A DNA stretch of 64,000 bases from Forficula auricularia (Eukaryota > Arthropoda > Insecta > Dermaptera > Forficulidae). Location of the stretch: positions 6,416,280 to 6,480,279 of the forward strand of contig JALMQS010000066.1 in NCBI GenBank assembly GCA_024734495.1. The letters run 5' to 3'. Below, one piece after another: positions 24,787-34,718 of the stretch. The notes below the pieces were generated by a model, which saw only the letters and a list, made by a program, of their open reading frames with translations, was not told the origin of the DNA and searched no databases. The first letter of the stretch is position 1; each line of letters begins with the position of its first letter. The position numbers were made by a program, and so were the translations under genes.

Positions 24787-24830
24787 TGGTCTTGAAAGTG
24801 GGGTACACGTACCCAAGGGGCTACGCCATG
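24787..24830 (+). repeat. Isolated hAT-like left terminus
   Basis: CAGTGGTCTTGAAAGTGGGG resembles the common hAT start CAGTGGTTCTC. A matching right end was not found downstream, so this is a truncated remnant. Confidence 0.4.
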
Positions 24831-25127
24831 ATTATTTAAAGAAATATTTTTTTCCACAAATAACCATTTGTTCTAATCTTGTTAAGTTGAAATAGCGAGT
24901 AGCACAAGCTTGCACATACATGCAGCTATACCATAGACAGCCATGACGTTTGTTCTAACGAGATAAAATCAATCATTCCTCCAAAAGCTTTATTTGCACG
25001 AACTAAATTATTCTCTCACATTCAACAGCCCTTCGCGATTAAATCGGTGACCAACCGAAAAAACACATTTGCCAATTTGTTTATACCTATGACTTCTAGA
25101 GATTGGAACTCCAAATTTAGTCTTAGA

Positions 25128-25435
25128 TAAGAATCGATCGTTATTTTTTATTTTAAACCGATTCCTCCATATCTTCAGCAATGGTTACCAATTATAATGG
25201 GAACGTCAAAAATCTAATGTAGAATTGTTATTCCTCAAGTTTTGGATGAGAATCGATGCCTATTTTTGATTTTAACTCGATTCCTCCATGTCTTCAGCAA
25301 TGGTTACCAATAATAACCAAAACGTCAAAAATCTAATATAGAATGGTTATTCCTTAAGTAATAGATGAGAATCAATCTCTATTTTTGATTTTAAGTCGAT
25401 TTCTCTGTCTTCAGCAAAGGTAACGGATAAGAAAT
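25128..25435. repeat. Tandem repeat, period about 120 bp, 2.5 copies
   Basis: The units share GAGAATCGAT, TATTTTTGATTTTAA, CGATTCCTCCAT, TCTTCAGCAATGGTTACCAA and AACGTCAAAAATCTAAT in the same order. Divergence between units is modest. Non-coding. Confidence 0.8.
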
Positions 25436-25529
25436 CAACGTAGTTGCTATGGTTAAATATCCTCACAAATTTTTACATTTCACAGAGAGAAGCCTATCCA
25501 CTCTTACTTAAGCTAGGTTAAATGAGATA

Positions 25530-25680
25530 TATTAAACCGACTATAATTTGTGACTTTAATTGAGTTAATGGGTTCCTTAGTTTTTACCAGAGGACCCTTT
25601 GAATTCGCGCTTGCCGCGAGACCGATTACAATACTTTTCCCATGCTTCATATTGGATAAAGTAAAAAAAATATATTGCCC
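25530..25680. repeat. Dispersed repeat, inverted partial copy
   Basis: The reverse complement of part of 22385-22500: TTTGAATTCGCGCTTGCCGCG corresponds to the GCAAGCGCGACTTCAAAGG block, followed by the ATGCTTC...TTGGATAAAGTA edge. Confidence 0.7.
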
Positions 25681-26160
25681 GTTTATGGTATTTCATTTCA
25701 TTTGTTTCGTAAATTCATAGTGTAATAATGGTTAAAAAGCAATTTCGTGCATATTTTTTTTTTTATTCACCATTAGCAATATTCTAGCATCAAAATTGTT
25801 TATGTTTTGAAGAAATATTTGATATTATCGTGATTTTTTATGGGGAGGGTTTCACAGCTTCTATTTCAAATATACAGAAAATAAGAAATAATAATAAATT
25901 TTGAGGAGCTATGGAATTAATAAGCTGAAAATTGGTGGGTCGTTAAGAAATGGCTTAACTTAAAATTATGGAAACATTTCTTCATTCACTCCTTATCAAT
26001 GGTTAATAAGAATGAATTTGATATCTCTAGTATCGTGCAGAATATAAGGTGCAGAACTCTCGGTATGCGTGCCCGACTTGAACTTAGCTGGCTTAGTTAA
26101 TAGAGTAAAGGGTGTGTGGTTTCACAGTGAATGAAATAAAACTCAGAGAGGTTTGTACAA

Positions 26161-26200
26161 GCTCAATATATTTCGGATTATTGGTCCATCATCAGGAGTT
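26161..26200 (-). ncRNA. Hammerhead ribozyme, left arm of palindrome
   Basis: The mirror copy of the ribozyme at 26228-26268: core CUGAUGA (26195-26189), an extra U, a stem II with GGA then a UCC, GAAA and AUAUAUU. Stem I has one A-C mismatch because the 3' side reads GAGCU instead of GAGUU. Confidence 0.65.
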
Positions 26201-26227
26201 TACAAGTTAATACAGTATTAACTTGTA

Positions 26228-26268
26228 AACTCCTGATGATGGACTAATAATCCGAAATATATTGAGTT
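26228..26268 (+). ncRNA. Hammerhead ribozyme, right arm of palindrome
   Basis: Stem I AACUC (26228-26232) pairs perfectly with GAGUU (26264-26268). The canonical core CUGAUGA is at 26233-26239, followed by an extra U. Stem II is GGA/UCC with a 7-nt loop. GAA at 26254-26256 is followed by the self-complementary AUAUAU as stem III. Cleavage is predicted after U26263. A complete minimal type I hammerhead. Confidence 0.85.
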
Positions 26269-26339
26269 TGTATAAACCTCTTTGAGTTTTATTCATTCAT
26301 GTGAAAACTACACACCCTTTACTCTATTAACTAACATCA

Positions 26340-26369
26340 TGTTTCACCTAAAACCTACACCACTTTCCA
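26340..26369 (+). repeat. Conserved tail motif, copy 1
   Basis: TGTTTCACCTAAAACCTACACCACTTTCC-type tail. The same motif occurs at 34689-34718 and 39731-39760, each time a few to a few tens of bases after a palindrome of different sequence. Confidence 0.7.
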
Positions 26370-27291
26370 CAAGTAAAATTAGCTGGCTTATATTTTCTAA
26401 AAAGTAATTTGACTATATCTATTATTTTAATGAAAAAATAAAAACATAATTAATTTTTATACTAAGCACCCAAATATTCATGTCATCCAAAGATCGGAAA
26501 TTATTTTTTTCATCAACTCTGGGGCGCAACCATAGGCCTCGACACATTTACAAATTAATTTATAAAAAAATAATGAGTTGAAATTTTATTCAAGTATATG
26601 TCACAAACACAATATGACATTTCCTATAATATTACAAAGTGTTCCATGTAAAAATTGCTTAAAATATTTTAAGGTGATAATCACAAGATTCAAGATTATT
26701 TTGATCTTAACATGAGCGTAAACCATTTATCATCGCAAATTCTGCCAGGTATTTCATTAAATCTTATTTAATTTACTTCATTTATTCTTCTTTGATTTTT
26801 TAACTTAATTACTATCGGGTGAGCTTTTCTATTATATGAGCAATTACAAAGTTACAAACGGCATGGTTTTAAAACTCCTTTTAGTTGAAAAACAGGGATT
26901 CCCCTGTCTAACATCAAGGCAGCGGCGTATTAAAGGTTGATAGCACACCTTAGTAGGTCCCTGAGCTCGAGGACTCCATTAACATTATTTAACACATTCT
27001 ATTGAGAACATCCAATCCAATACAGCTATTTCCTTATTTTTCGAGAGAATAAAATTCATTTGCCACTTAAATTGAATTAATTACGAACTATTAATCTAAA
27101 TTAATTATTTAAAACTTAAGATTCAGTCCGAGCTATTGAATTAAACAAATAAAATTCATTTTCTTTAAAAGGATCATTTTATTTTATTGATTCTAATGAC
27201 AAACTCCAACACAAGCAAAGCAAAAGCACTGTTAAAGTAGACGAAAAGGTGGTTCATTCGTTGACCGTTTTAAATCATAAAGAAGTAGGAA

Positions 27292-27312
27292 AAATCCTCC
27301 GAAACGACGGTA
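27292..27312 (+). ncRNA. Hammerhead fragment (3' half only)
   Basis: AAATCCTCCGAAACGACGG matches the stem II 3' strand plus GAAAC of the GGAGG subfamily, with the cleavage triplet changed from GUC to GAC. The 5' half is missing. Confidence 0.3.
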
Positions 27313-27803
27313 TTTTTTTCTTTTCTACTCCTTTGGCCTCGGGAACTAAATGCCCATTTAGCCAGTCGTCACAAATTCACGAAGAATAGATGACGGTATT
27401 TTTAAGAGGATATAAATGACTCACTATTATAATAAATTGTTTTATATGGAATTATTTTTTTCATTATTCTTTAGCTATTTCTATTCCATCAATCGACCAT
27501 TGTATTCTAACAGTCCGTTTTCGTAATAAATACTTCAATATATAACATTTAATACATTTTATTCATTACGTATTTAAATGATAATATAATATATTATAGA
27601 AGTGAATGATAATTAAATAAATTTAATTATTTGTGATCCTATAACAACACAACAACAAAAATACATAAAAATATCAAAAAAATACAGAAAAATTAAAATA
27701 AAATTTAAAGTAATTGAAGGCAGCCCAGGGGTAGTGAGGAAAGAAAAAATTAACATATATCAAATGAGGTGTAATTTATTGCAATCCTTCCTCTTTTCCT
27801 ATC

Positions 27804-27846
27804 AAACCAATGTTTCGGAGGATTCTTCCCTCCTTCTTCAGGGTTT
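27804..27846 (-). ncRNA. Hammerhead ribozyme, left arm (GGAGG subfamily)
   Basis: Minus strand: stem I AAACC/GGUUU, core CUGAAGA plus an extra A, stem II GGAGGG..CCUCC-type helix, GAAAC and AUU at the cleavage side. The stem III base change (ACAU instead of ACGU) weakens stem III but keeps the A15.1-U16.1 pair. Confidence 0.72.
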
Positions 27847-28056
27847 CAAGGGGTCAATGAAGGAAACAAATAAAATGCTTCCTTCCTTAGCAGAAGCATA
27901 GAAAAACAATTCTTTTTCTCTTCCTTTTCTTAATTGAATTAAGAAAAGGAAGAAAAAAAATCGTTTTTCTATGCTTCTGCTAAGGAAGAAGAAAGTTTTA
28001 AACACTGCTGTGGAGAGAGGAAGGAAGCATTTTATTTGTTTCCTTCAATGATCCCT

Positions 28057-28103
28057 TGAAACCCTGAAGAAGGAGGGAAGAATCCTCCGAAACGTTGGTT
28101 TAA
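28057..28103 (+). ncRNA. Hammerhead ribozyme, right arm (GGAGG subfamily)
   Basis: Stem I AAACC (28059-28063) pairs with GGUUU (28097-28101). Core CUGAAGA is at 28064-28070, plus an extra A. Stem II is GGAGG paired with CCUCC, then GAAAC and GUU, with cleavage predicted after U28096. H17 is U, which the NUH rule allows. Confidence 0.82.
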
Positions 28104-28558
28104 AAGGAAGGGAGGAAGGATTCCAATAAATTACACCTTATTTGATATTTGTTAATTTTTTCTTTCCTCACTACCCCTGGGCTGCCTTCCAATCCTTTCA
28201 ATTAAAAGTTCTACCAGTCCGTCTCTCTCCAGAGAAAATATTGTTGCAAATTAAAATAATTTTTTTTTATAAAAATAGTTGAGAAACCGCTGAAAAAGTT
28301 TCTTGAAACCCAGGTTGAATATCATTGGTCTACCATAGGCCTTGATTCATGCATTTTAGATGATTTAACTTATCGTTTTCATCTGTGCATCATGGCGTAT
28401 TCCTCATTTCTCAAACCGTGTTAGCACGAAATTCTATTATAGCAGTGCCGTGCTATACGCGGGCTCCTTGTACTTAAATCTTTCGATTAATTTCAAAATA
28501 CAAATTATTGATAGTAGTAGAGTTTTTTTTAGTAGATTTTTCAAGAAAATGGTTGTTT

Positions 28559-28648
28559 AGTTAAATCCGAGGGGTTTAGGATAATTTATATTCTATGACA
28601 GAAGGATTGTATTGACCCTAAATCATCCTTAACACCTCGGATTTAAGT
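28559..28648. repeat. Short palindromic MITE-like repeat
   Basis: The left end TTAAATCCGAGGGGTTTAGGAT pairs with ATCCTTAACACCTCGGATTTAA at the right. It is about 90 bp in total. No duplication was fixed at the ends. Confidence 0.6.
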
Positions 28649-28785
28649 AGTTGACAACTCTCGTGATTTTCTTTAAATTTCGATTAATACAATATGTCTA
28701 TTTGTTGTGTAATAATGCAATAAATTCGACGGGGGTGGAGGGCCAAGGGTATGGTAAAATCATACCAAATCATCGGTTGAATGAT

Positions 28786-28950
28786 GTTTTTTTCGGCCTT
28801 TCTAGCCATAAGCCAATTTACGATACCTATTATTATTTTAAAAATTTGCCTACCCAGGGATCAGATTTTAGCCGGATGCCTCGAGACGGATTTAAACCCG
28901 AGCCCACTTGGTTACCAGGCTGTTACGTTAACCCCTATCCTACGCGGGCC
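28786..28950 (-). mobile_element. tRNA-derived SINE, diverged copy
   Basis: Colinear with the SINE at 52251-52440: CGGCCTTTCTAGCCATAAGCC, TTTAAAAATTTG, TCAGATTTTAGC, GCCTCGAGA, and a mutated B box (GGATTTAAACCCG on the plus strand). An open frame crosses this copy but reads through a non-coding repeat and is not a gene. Confidence 0.6.
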
Positions 28951-29838
28951 CCAAATGATGTTTGTTGTAATGGAAATTAAAATAAAATAGAAAAAATGTA
29001 GTAGCTATTTTATTTCTCTTTTTAATGCTACTATGTATTAGATACAATCTCATCTGTTTTAAAATTAATTGGTTTTGGTAATTGGTAATTGAAACGCAAA
29101 CAAAGACAATGTTCCAAAGTGCATTTAATCGTACGATTTAGATCTTGTTTCCACAAATTAACTCATTTATGTTTATCACAATTAGCTTTTGATTTTAATA
29201 AACGGATTTATTTCAGTTTATCAGTGACAAAGAATATTTTAGATAAATTGGATATGGGGAGAGATTTAAGTGAACAATTACATTTGGAATTAAAATAGAT
29301 CTTTGCAAAGGCAAATGGAAAAGGGATCGGGTTAGTGGAAAGAGATTTAAATTTAGGTAATTGCCCTGTGATTCGGTATTGTCTGTCCCCTCATTCGCTG
29401 CCAAACAAAGATGGATCATTTGTACAAAACACATTTCATTCATCCTAATCTCTCTAAAAGATAACAATATGGCATTAGTTTCTATTTAATTATTATTCTC
29501 CAAAATGATATTATAAAATATTAACACTATTAATAAATAAAATTAAAATAAAAAAGTTAAAATTACTAATAAATTTAAAAATAAATACTATTAATAATTT
29601 ACTTCTTTATTTATCTTGAAATGATTTCACTGATTACTGGATTTTAAAATAAATAAATTTATTAAATTGAAAAATTACAAAAATATGGTTGTTTACTTAA
29701 TGCTTTATCATGACAACCCCTGAAATTCTCATTAAAAGATTGAAGTAAATTTTGGAGACGGGCTGATAAGTGAATTGAGTGGATATTGTTGAGGCAGTCC
29801 AAAAAAAGAAGAAGATAATTTATACTATCTTTTTATTC

Positions 29839-29883
29839 ATAAACCGACGTTTCGGAGGCTATTCCCTCCTTCTTCAGGATTTT
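29839..29883 (-). ncRNA. Hammerhead ribozyme, left arm
   Basis: Minus strand: core CUGAAGA (29877-29871) plus an extra A, stem II GGAGG/CCUCC, GAAAC and GUC. Stem I is AAAUC with GGUUU, using one G-U pair. All catalytic residues are present. Confidence 0.75.
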
Positions 29884-30083
29884 GAAAGGTCAGTGAAGAA
29901 AATACAATGCGACATTACTCTCTGTCTCCTTTTTCAATAACAGTAACAATAATATATCGTATTTCATTCTCAGCAGAATACTATGCTATAATTCTGCTGA
30001 GAATGAAATATGATATATTATTGTTACTGCGATTGAAAAAAGAGAGGGGGAAATCTCGCATTGGATTTCCTTCACTGATTTTT

Positions 30084-30129
30084 CAAACCCCTGAAGAAGG
30101 AGAGAATAGCCTCCGAAACGTCGGCTTAT
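30084..30129 (+). ncRNA. Hammerhead ribozyme, right arm
   Basis: Core CUGAAGA is at 30091-30097 plus an extra A. Stem II is GGAG/CUCC with an enlarged loop. GAAAC is at 30115-30119 and cleavage is predicted after C30122. Stem I has one C-C mismatch at its third pair. Confidence 0.75.
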
Positions 30130-30189
30130 GAATAAAAAGTTAGTATAAATTATCTTCTTTTTTTGGACTTCCTCATCAATTTCCACACA

Positions 30190-31550
30190 ATTCTCATTAC
30201 AATTATGACATTTTCTGTACTTGTAAACCGGAAGTTCTAAAGTTAGAGTCCAAAATCTAATCCGTTCTATGTCCTGGAAATACAATCATTTTGAAATAAT
30301 TTTGGCATCAGAACGAACTTTCTATAGCTTTTTGTTTTTGAGTCATTATGAGCAATTATTAGAATCTAGCCACATTGATAGGCAGAAATCATTGTTGAAA
30401 ATGATTTTCTCCTCGTTTCTGCAATTTCTAAAGACCAACAAGAAAAAAAGAAAATTGATGAATTCAATACTTAGGCCTGATTGTTGAGTGTACCAAGTAA
30501 TTTTATTTTGTAGACTGTCGTATCTATCTGAGGAGAAAGCAACTGAAAATCATCCCTGTGAACAATTTTCCCAAGAAAATTACTATGGGAGAAAACGCTC
30601 GGAATCGAGTATAAGGCTCACGAAAAAGAATATGAAGTATCCATATGGATCCCATTACCCACTATAACTCAATAACAGAAAGTTGTATATAGTCCATTAT
30701 AGTGCAAAATTGTTTGTATTTCCAAAATAAAGAATAAATTAGATTTTGGGCTTTGTAACTTAGTAATTCTTATACAGTCTACTCTGAAAGATTGTAGTTA
30801 ATGTCAATTTTCAGATTTCTACCACAATCTATCGTATATACTGTTTTCCGAAAAATCATCCTAATTCGCGGAAAGAATACCGAGACTTTCAAAGTTTTTA
30901 TTTCTTTCAATATTATTTTATTTTTATTCCAAACTAACTTTCTTAGTTTGTATGTTTGGGACATAACTATCTTGTGAATGATTTTTTTCAATAAACACTA
31001 TGATTTAGCTCAAGAAAAAAACGCCTAGATAAAGTTCCGTTTATAAAAAAATGGTGTTAAATATTCCAATAATTTGCACCCATCGTACTGAGTTGTGAAA
31101 TAGTTAACTTATTTCTATATTTTGATTATGGGCTATTTAATTATGGTATATTTATAATATATATGAGTCATTAAATAGGATTGGTCAAGGATTTACTTTC
31201 TGTAAATATATCTTATAAGACCCGGTGATCCTCTTGAAACCCCTATGAACAAGAAGAGAAACTGCCATTAATCACACTCTACCCTTTGCGGTTAAATTAG
31301 ATATCAATTGAACGTAGAAATCCGACACACCTTTAAACCCTATAATCTATAGAGGCTAAAATTACCATTTCGAATGTTATATTAACACTTAACACAATTA
31401 CAACAATTGAGAGAGAATTAATAAATAGAAATTTAATTAAATAAACTGCAACGGAACGCTGCTAGACTTGATCCATAGCCATTTGAAATATTAAAATATG
31501 TTTATTTCTTTATTATTAATCAGATAAAAAGAATTTGGTCTTTTTCTAAA
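30190..31550. other. Dispersed-repeat remnants, no gene
   Basis: 30190-30340 and 30700-30960 share phrases such as AAATCTAATCCGTTC and GAACTTTCTATAGCTTTTTG with 6985-7130, and looser ones with 35820-36010 and 50470-50700. This is an old dispersed family of unknown class. No coding region is supported. Confidence 0.55.
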
Positions 31551-31553
31551 GTA

Positions 31554-32063
31554 CAGGGTTGGCCATAAATATCTACCACATTTTGAAGAGGTATAAAAAG
31601 ATGAAAAAATTTAATTTGAAATACTGAATATATTTTTGAAAAGAATATAAAATATATATATATATATATATATATATTTCAAATGTGTTTTAAACATTAT
31701 CAGACAAAAAATGGGGGAGGGGGGGGGTCAAAAATGAAAATTCTAGCCCTTTAGACCAAACTCAACCAAATTTTGTATACATATTCTGTGGGCCCCAAAA
31801 GGGCTAGAAATGCAAAAACTAACCACCCAAAATTGGGAGGTAGGACAAAAATTAAAATTTTAGCCCTTTTGACCAAATTCAACCAAATTTTCTATACATA
31901 TTCTGTGGAACCTCAGAAGGCTAGAAATTCAAAAACTAGCCAAATTTGGTATACATAGTTTAGTCGAAAGGGCTAGAATTTTCATTTTTGACCCCCCCCC
32001 CCTCATTTTTTCATTTTTTATACCTCTTCAAAATGTGGTAGATCTTATTTATGTCCCACTCTG
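31554..32063. mobile_element. Tc1/mariner-like MITE
   Basis: The left end CAGGGTTGGCCATAAATATC and the right end (CAGAGTGGGACATAAATAAG on the other strand) continue into a shared TACCACATTTTGAAGAGGTATAAAAA. TA dinucleotides flank both ends (31552-31553, 32064-32065), as expected for Tc1/mariner. The interior holds repeats of CTAGCCCTTT...CCAAATTTTGTATACAT and a C-run facing a G-run. It is 510 bp with no transposase. Confidence 0.82.
31652..31677. repeat. (AT)n microsatellite
   Basis: An uninterrupted AT dinucleotide run inside the mariner-like MITE. Confidence 0.9.
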
Positions 32064-32079
32064 TACTTGCTTACTGTAG

Positions 32080-32540
32080 AGGTGTAGAGTAAAGTACTTT
32101 AAAATTGAATTTTCCTAAAAACTGTATATATCTAAACTTTTTTGAGGACCTCAATGTACTTAAATAGAATATTAAATTTGAAAACTAAAAAAGTTTGTCG
32201 GCCGATATGTACCAAAAACTAATCAGCGCTTCATTTTGTTAAATTAAGTATGTTTTCAATTTCATTTCAATCAGTTAAACGGTATAAACGTCGAAAAAAG
32301 ACTTACGTACATCCATACATACCCACGAACTAAATGAAAAAATCGCAATTTTGGGCTCTGAGCTAGACCCTATATAATTTTTGGTGGAACCATCACTTCC
32401 TAAAATTCAATCTGAATGAATACTAAAATTTGTGACTTTGATTGAGACCATGGCTTCCTTAGTTTTTACCTGAAGGCCCTTTGAAGTCGCGCTTGGCTGA
32501 TTAAAATACTTTACCCATCTGCTTCGCATTTATGGAAAAA
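32080..32540. repeat. Dispersed repeat, inverted copy of 22338-23000
   Basis: It carries, in reverse order, AATCAGCGCTTCATTTTGTTAAA, CTGAAGGCCCTTTGAAGTCGCGCTTG and the CTGCTTCGCAT edge. It confirms the length of the family at about 0.5-0.65 kb. Confidence 0.7.
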
Positions 32541-33985
32541 TAATTAATATGGTAAAAACATGTCTTGATATCTTAAATGTTTTTTTTAATTATGACATTT
32601 TTTTTTTGAATGAATTTTGAAATAGATAATACCTATAAAAATAAAATGCAGAATTTTTCCTAATTTTGAATATTAATACAACTTTTCTATATTTTGAATA
32701 TTTTTCAATGATTTTAAATGACTTTTATTTTTTTAAGTTATTAAACTGTTTGTTTTTAGTCTGTAACAAATAAGGTAAAAAGCGAAACTTTTATCGGAAA
32801 CTTCCCATATGTTATAAGCCGGCCAAGCGCGAATGGTACACGGATACCTGAGATATCATATTCGTTCTTATTTGCCGTTGTTAAAGAGAGAATTTGGAGA
32901 TTTTTCATAATTTTATGGCTGAAAATGACTTTTTTCAATGATTTTATTGAGATTTTAAGATGCTGTTATGAATAAAAGCATCAACAAACTGGTGATTTTC
33001 AATTTCAATTTATTAAGTTGATTTAGACCTTGATTAAATCATTTATATTTTTTAATCTCTGTTCGCTGCTATGTTGATGGTTTTTATCAAATTAATATAG
33101 GTACAAGCTGACAAAAAATCATGATGGGGTTTTAAAAAATTCTAATTAAATTTAAACTTTCTTTTGTTTTCTTTCTCAAATTATAAAGAGAGTAATTAAG
33201 GTAAATTATAGCATTATTTAGGGGAAAAAACAGAATGTTTTATATTAGAAATTAGGAGATTTAATTTCCAAAAATTCATCCTTTAAGCTTAAGCTTGAAA
33301 GAACGACACAATTATATAACTGAAAATGACGATCACTTACGCGATATAATATTTCACACGAAGGTGAAAATTATCTCCTTGAAGTAAATTTTATCATTTT
33401 AAAAATAATTGAATTAAAAAAGTTTTAATTATTAAAATTTTTTTATGTTTTTTTCATCCCTTTTGGATAATTAAACATTTACATTTTAGTCGTATCAGTA
33501 ATCTTGGTAATAATGTTCCCAAAATAATCATCTTACTTCAATAATAAAAAATCAATGTACAGTGTTGGAATGAAAATCTATTTTTCCGCAACCTCATTTT
33601 GTGGAGTAATATAACAATAATATTTGTGTAATATTTTATACCATATTTATATCATATCTGTTATAAAATTTTCTTTAAACAAAGTGCTGGATGATGCTGG
33701 CACAGTTTACTTCGTCAAAACATTCGCAATAAGTGGGTAGGTAATAAAGTATTTATAAAGTTATAAAGAAATATCCAAGCTTTACATCTGCTCCCAGCCT
33801 GTGCAATTTACACCTCCACTTTGTTATAATTAACCATTAAAATTGTATCAGTCCACCAGAAGTCCTATACTTATTTATTCTATTTTTACTTGAACTCGAA
33901 TCCATGGTTATGAAGTTCGAAAGCTACGCTTTGCGCAACCCGGTCATACACTAAAATATTATAGTAATAGAAATAATTTTATTAC
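32541..33985. other. AT-rich intergenic DNA with one dispersed repeat
   Basis: 32760-32940 resembles 41335-41480 (CCGGCCAAGCGCGA versus CCGGCTAAGTGAGAG; AAAGAGAGAAT; TTCATAATTTTATG). Otherwise no features are seen. Confidence 0.5.
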
Positions 33986-34059
33986 TGAATAAATTTAATT
34001 TATGAAGGGGTTAAAATAAGATGCGTGCAGCTTTTATTTATTGCTTTTTTATTTATGAA

Positions 34060-34108
34060 CTCCCGCTAATGTTTCGGCTATTGGTTGTAACTATCTTCAG
34101 AGTGGGAA
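34060..34108 (-). ncRNA. Divergent hammerhead ribozyme, left arm
   Basis: Minus strand: stem I UUCCCACU paired with AGCGGGAG (one A-C mismatch), core CUGAAGA (34100-34094) plus an extra U, GAAAC and AUU. Stem II is poorly defined, so activity is uncertain. Confidence 0.55.
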
Positions 34109-34176
34109 TTTGTCAATATTTATATAAAATAATTTTTGGTGTATCCAAAAAAAAAAATTATATAAATATTGACAAA

Positions 34177-34226
34177 TTCCCTTTCTGAAGATGGTACAAC
34201 CAATAATCGAAATGTTAGCGGGAGTT
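34177..34226 (+). ncRNA. Divergent hammerhead ribozyme, right arm
   Basis: Core CUGAAGA is at 34185-34191 plus an extra U. GGU/ACC is a possible 3-bp stem II, but it is separated from GAAAU (34209-34213) by unpaired bases. Stem I CCC pairs with GGG. Recognisable mainly through its mirrored partner. Confidence 0.5.
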
Positions 34227-34435
34227 CATAAATAAAAAAAGAAAGAAATAAAAGCTGCACATCTTTTATTTTAACCTCTTCATAAATTAATAGAACTACA
34301 GCTATAAAGAATTCCGAAAATGAATAAATTTACAAAATATGAAATAAATTATATTTGTAGCTTCCTCTGAATTACTAATTTAATTTATAATTTGAATTGT
34401 AATTAATCTTTGTGTCTAAGGGAATCGATTTATAA

Positions 34436-34680
34436 AGTAAAGAAAATTTTATGAAACTTTTTAAAAAAAAAAATTTTAATATAAAATACTAGGTAGGTTT
34501 TACATAAATAAAAGATCAGATGCTTGTTTAGCACGACTCAATATATATTTTACTTAGTCAAAAGTCGTGCTAAACAAGCATCTGATCTTTTATTTATGTG
34601 AAACCTACCTAGTATTTTATATTTAAAAAATTAAAAAAAAAAGTTCCAAAAAAGTTTTTTCAAAAAATTTTCTTTACTTT
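34436..34680. repeat. Palindromic repeat without ribozyme
   Basis: Arms of about 100 bp, GTAAAGAAAATTTT...TACTAGGTAGGTTT and AAACCTACCTAGTA...AAAATTTTCTTTAC, are near-perfect reverse complements around AAGCATCTGATC/GATCAGATGCTT. The conserved tail follows at 34689-34718. Confidence 0.8.
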
Positions 34681-34688
34681 ATTTAATA

Positions 34689-34718
34689 TGTTTCACCAAG
34701 AACCTACACCATTTTCCC
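34689..34718 (+). repeat. Conserved tail motif, copy 2
   Basis: TGTTTCACCAAGAACCTACACCATTTTCC type, matching copies at 26340 and 39731. Confidence 0.7.

Larger units (their letters stand above)
26095..26332. mobile_element. Palindromic element with two opposed hammerheads
   Basis: Arms of about 115 bp are almost perfect reverse complements, from TTAATAGAGTAAAGGGTGTG on the left to CACACCCTTTACTCTATTAA on the right. The centre is the palindrome AATACAGTATT. Each arm carries one hammerhead, on opposite strands. A conserved tail (26340-26369) follows that is shared with two other palindromes (34436-34680, 39584-39723). It has no ORF. Confidence 0.85.
27718..28254. mobile_element. Inverted pair of GGAGG-type hammerhead repeats
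   Basis: The left arm starts GGCAGCCCAGGGGTAGTGAGG, and the right arm returns to CCTCACTACCCCTGGGCTGCC at about 28170-28191. The centre, near 27950, is the palindrome TTCTTAATTGAATTAAGAA. The right arm continues past the left one to about 28254 (ACCAGTCCGTCTCTCTCC), like the single copies at 20128-20305 and 63719-64000. Each arm holds one ribozyme. Confidence 0.82.
29789..30175. mobile_element. Inverted pair of hammerhead repeats
   Basis: The left arm, GAGGCAGTCCAAAAAAAGAAG onward, is mirrored by the right arm ending CTTCTTTTTTTGGACTTCCTC. The centre, near 29975, contains GCAGAATACTATGCTATAATTCTGC. Each arm holds one ribozyme on opposite strands. Related single units are at 14500-14740 and 46360-46560. 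Confidence 0.82.
33988..34290. mobile_element. Inverted pair of hammerhead repeats (GGGAG subfamily)
   Basis: The left arm TTAATTTATGAAGGGGTTAAAATAAGATGCGTGCAGC is mirrored by GCTGCACATCTTTTATTTTAACCTCTTCATAAATTAA on the right. The centre, about 34135-34160, is AT-rich. Each arm carries one divergent ribozyme. Confidence 0.8.

Noticed and set aside
24787..25530. Complete hAT element starting at CAGTGGTCTTGAAAG
   Set aside because: No matching right terminus or duplication could be found downstream.
28651..28980. Open frame of 109 codons
   Set aside because: It runs over the diverged SINE copy at 28786-28950 read on the opposite strand; the residues come from tRNA-like repeat sequence.
34436..34680. 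Hammerhead in this palindrome
   Set aside because: No CUGANGA-GAAAC combination could be placed on either strand, unlike in its neighbours.
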